Positions 63,774-64,000 of a DNA stretch of 64,000 nt are shown piece by piece (the stretch's first letter is position 1; the number at the start of each line of letters is the position of its first letter). The position numbers and the translations under genes were made by a program. Source of the stretch: Thalassobacillus devorans (GTDB taxonomy: Bacteria; Bacillota; Bacilli; Bacillales; Halobacillaceae); NCBI RefSeq assembly GCF_900176565.1, contig NZ_FXEH01000006.1:868001-932000 (forward strand), written 5' to 3'. The notes under the pieces were generated by a model, which worked only from the letters and a program-made list of their open reading frames with translations, had not been told where the DNA came from and made no database searches.

Positions 63774-64000
63774 ATGTTTGATCATTATAGTGTATTGAAA
63801 AAGGAAGCTGTCGAGGGATTACAAATCCAGCCAGAAGGTACATACGTTGATTGTACATTAGGTGGTGGAGGTCATTCAGAAGCCATATGTGAGCAGCTAA
63901 GTACAGGTGGAAGATTGATTGCTTTCGACCAGGATGAAATGGCACTCGAGGCAGCAAAAGAGAGGCTGAAGCCTCATCACGACAAAATTACATTTGTACA
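63774..64000 (+). CDS. rsmH: 16S rRNA cytosine(1402)-N4 methyltransferase RsmH, N-terminal part
   Basis: The first 75 residues are visible before the window ends. [16 protein letters not shown] and [15 protein letters not shown] (SAM-binding) followed by [18 protein letters not shown] identify RsmH (MraW). It follows mraZ by 26 bp in the dcw cluster. GGGTGATTGG serves as ribosome binding site. Confidence 0.95.
   Translation, partial: MFDHYSVLKKEAVEGLQIQPEGTYVDCTLGGGGHSEAICEQLSTGGRLIAFDQDEMALEAAKERLKPHHDKITFV

Overview
The window is a 64 kb piece of a low-GC Gram-positive chromosome. Gene content and order follow the Bacillus subtilis ykqC-ykyA / pdh / yktABC-yla / pycA-cta / ylb / mraZ region closely, so this is a spore-forming member of the Bacillaceae. 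Sporulation genes (ylaJ, ylbJ, gerR, probably ylbD), bacillithiol synthesis (bshC), a caa3-type oxidase, a betaine/choline-type (BCCT) transporter and rather acidic proteins fit a halotolerant genus such as Halobacillus or Thalassobacillus. The genus is an inference, not something the sequence proves.

Layout. 1-522 is the 3' end of a pyruvate oxidase gene. 795-5979 holds rnjA-rpoY (minus) with a possible 23-residue leader peptide upstream, then ykrA, def and the ykyA lipoprotein gene. 6414-11230 is the complete pyruvate dehydrogenase operon pdhABCD. 11498-17055 is a less conserved block: a small lipoprotein, a BCCT transporter, a FUSC-type exporter, a polysaccharide deacetylase lipoprotein and two small conserved proteins. 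17107-18874 holds the dual-function RNA SR1 with its peptide SR1P, next to speA. 19018-29765 runs through yktA, yktB, ykzI, suhB and ylaF to ylaN, including the PhoH-like ATPase and a glutaminase. 30043-41784 carries ftsW-pycA and the cytochrome oxidase genes ctaBCDEFG plus a DUF420 assembly protein. 41887-54816 holds acetyltransferases and ylbB to ylbL, including ricF, rsmD-coaD and a probable ylbH leader RNA. 54857-64000 holds tmcAL, ylbN-rpmF, an enoyl-CoA hydratase, gerR, ylbP, panE, bshC and the start of the division cluster (mraZ, rsmH, cut by the window end).

Functional links. PdhABCD and PycA feed acetyl-CoA and oxaloacetate to the TCA cycle, and the cta genes build the terminal oxidase. 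SR1 sits behind two CcpN boxes and a near-perfect cre site, linking the adjacent speA / arginine metabolism to glycolytic control. rsmD, coaD, rpmF, tmcAL and rsmH are translation and cofactor genes. typA and ctaA, which sit in this syntenic block in B. subtilis, are absent from their expected places.

The coding part is mostly ordinary core genome and I found no new defence or biosynthetic system. The unusual material is between genes. Three families of short, non-coding, apparently mobile repeats occur here, called A, B and C. Family C (66-126 bp) lies right behind the T-tract of an intrinsic terminator in five of six copies. The sixth is nested inside a family A hairpin, where an empty site elsewhere in the window gives exact boundaries without a target duplication. 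A 619 bp family B element has an 8 bp target duplication and landed exactly in the stop codon of the glutaminase gene. A GTCTC-type motif recurs every 20-21 bp for about 165 bp between two convergent genes.
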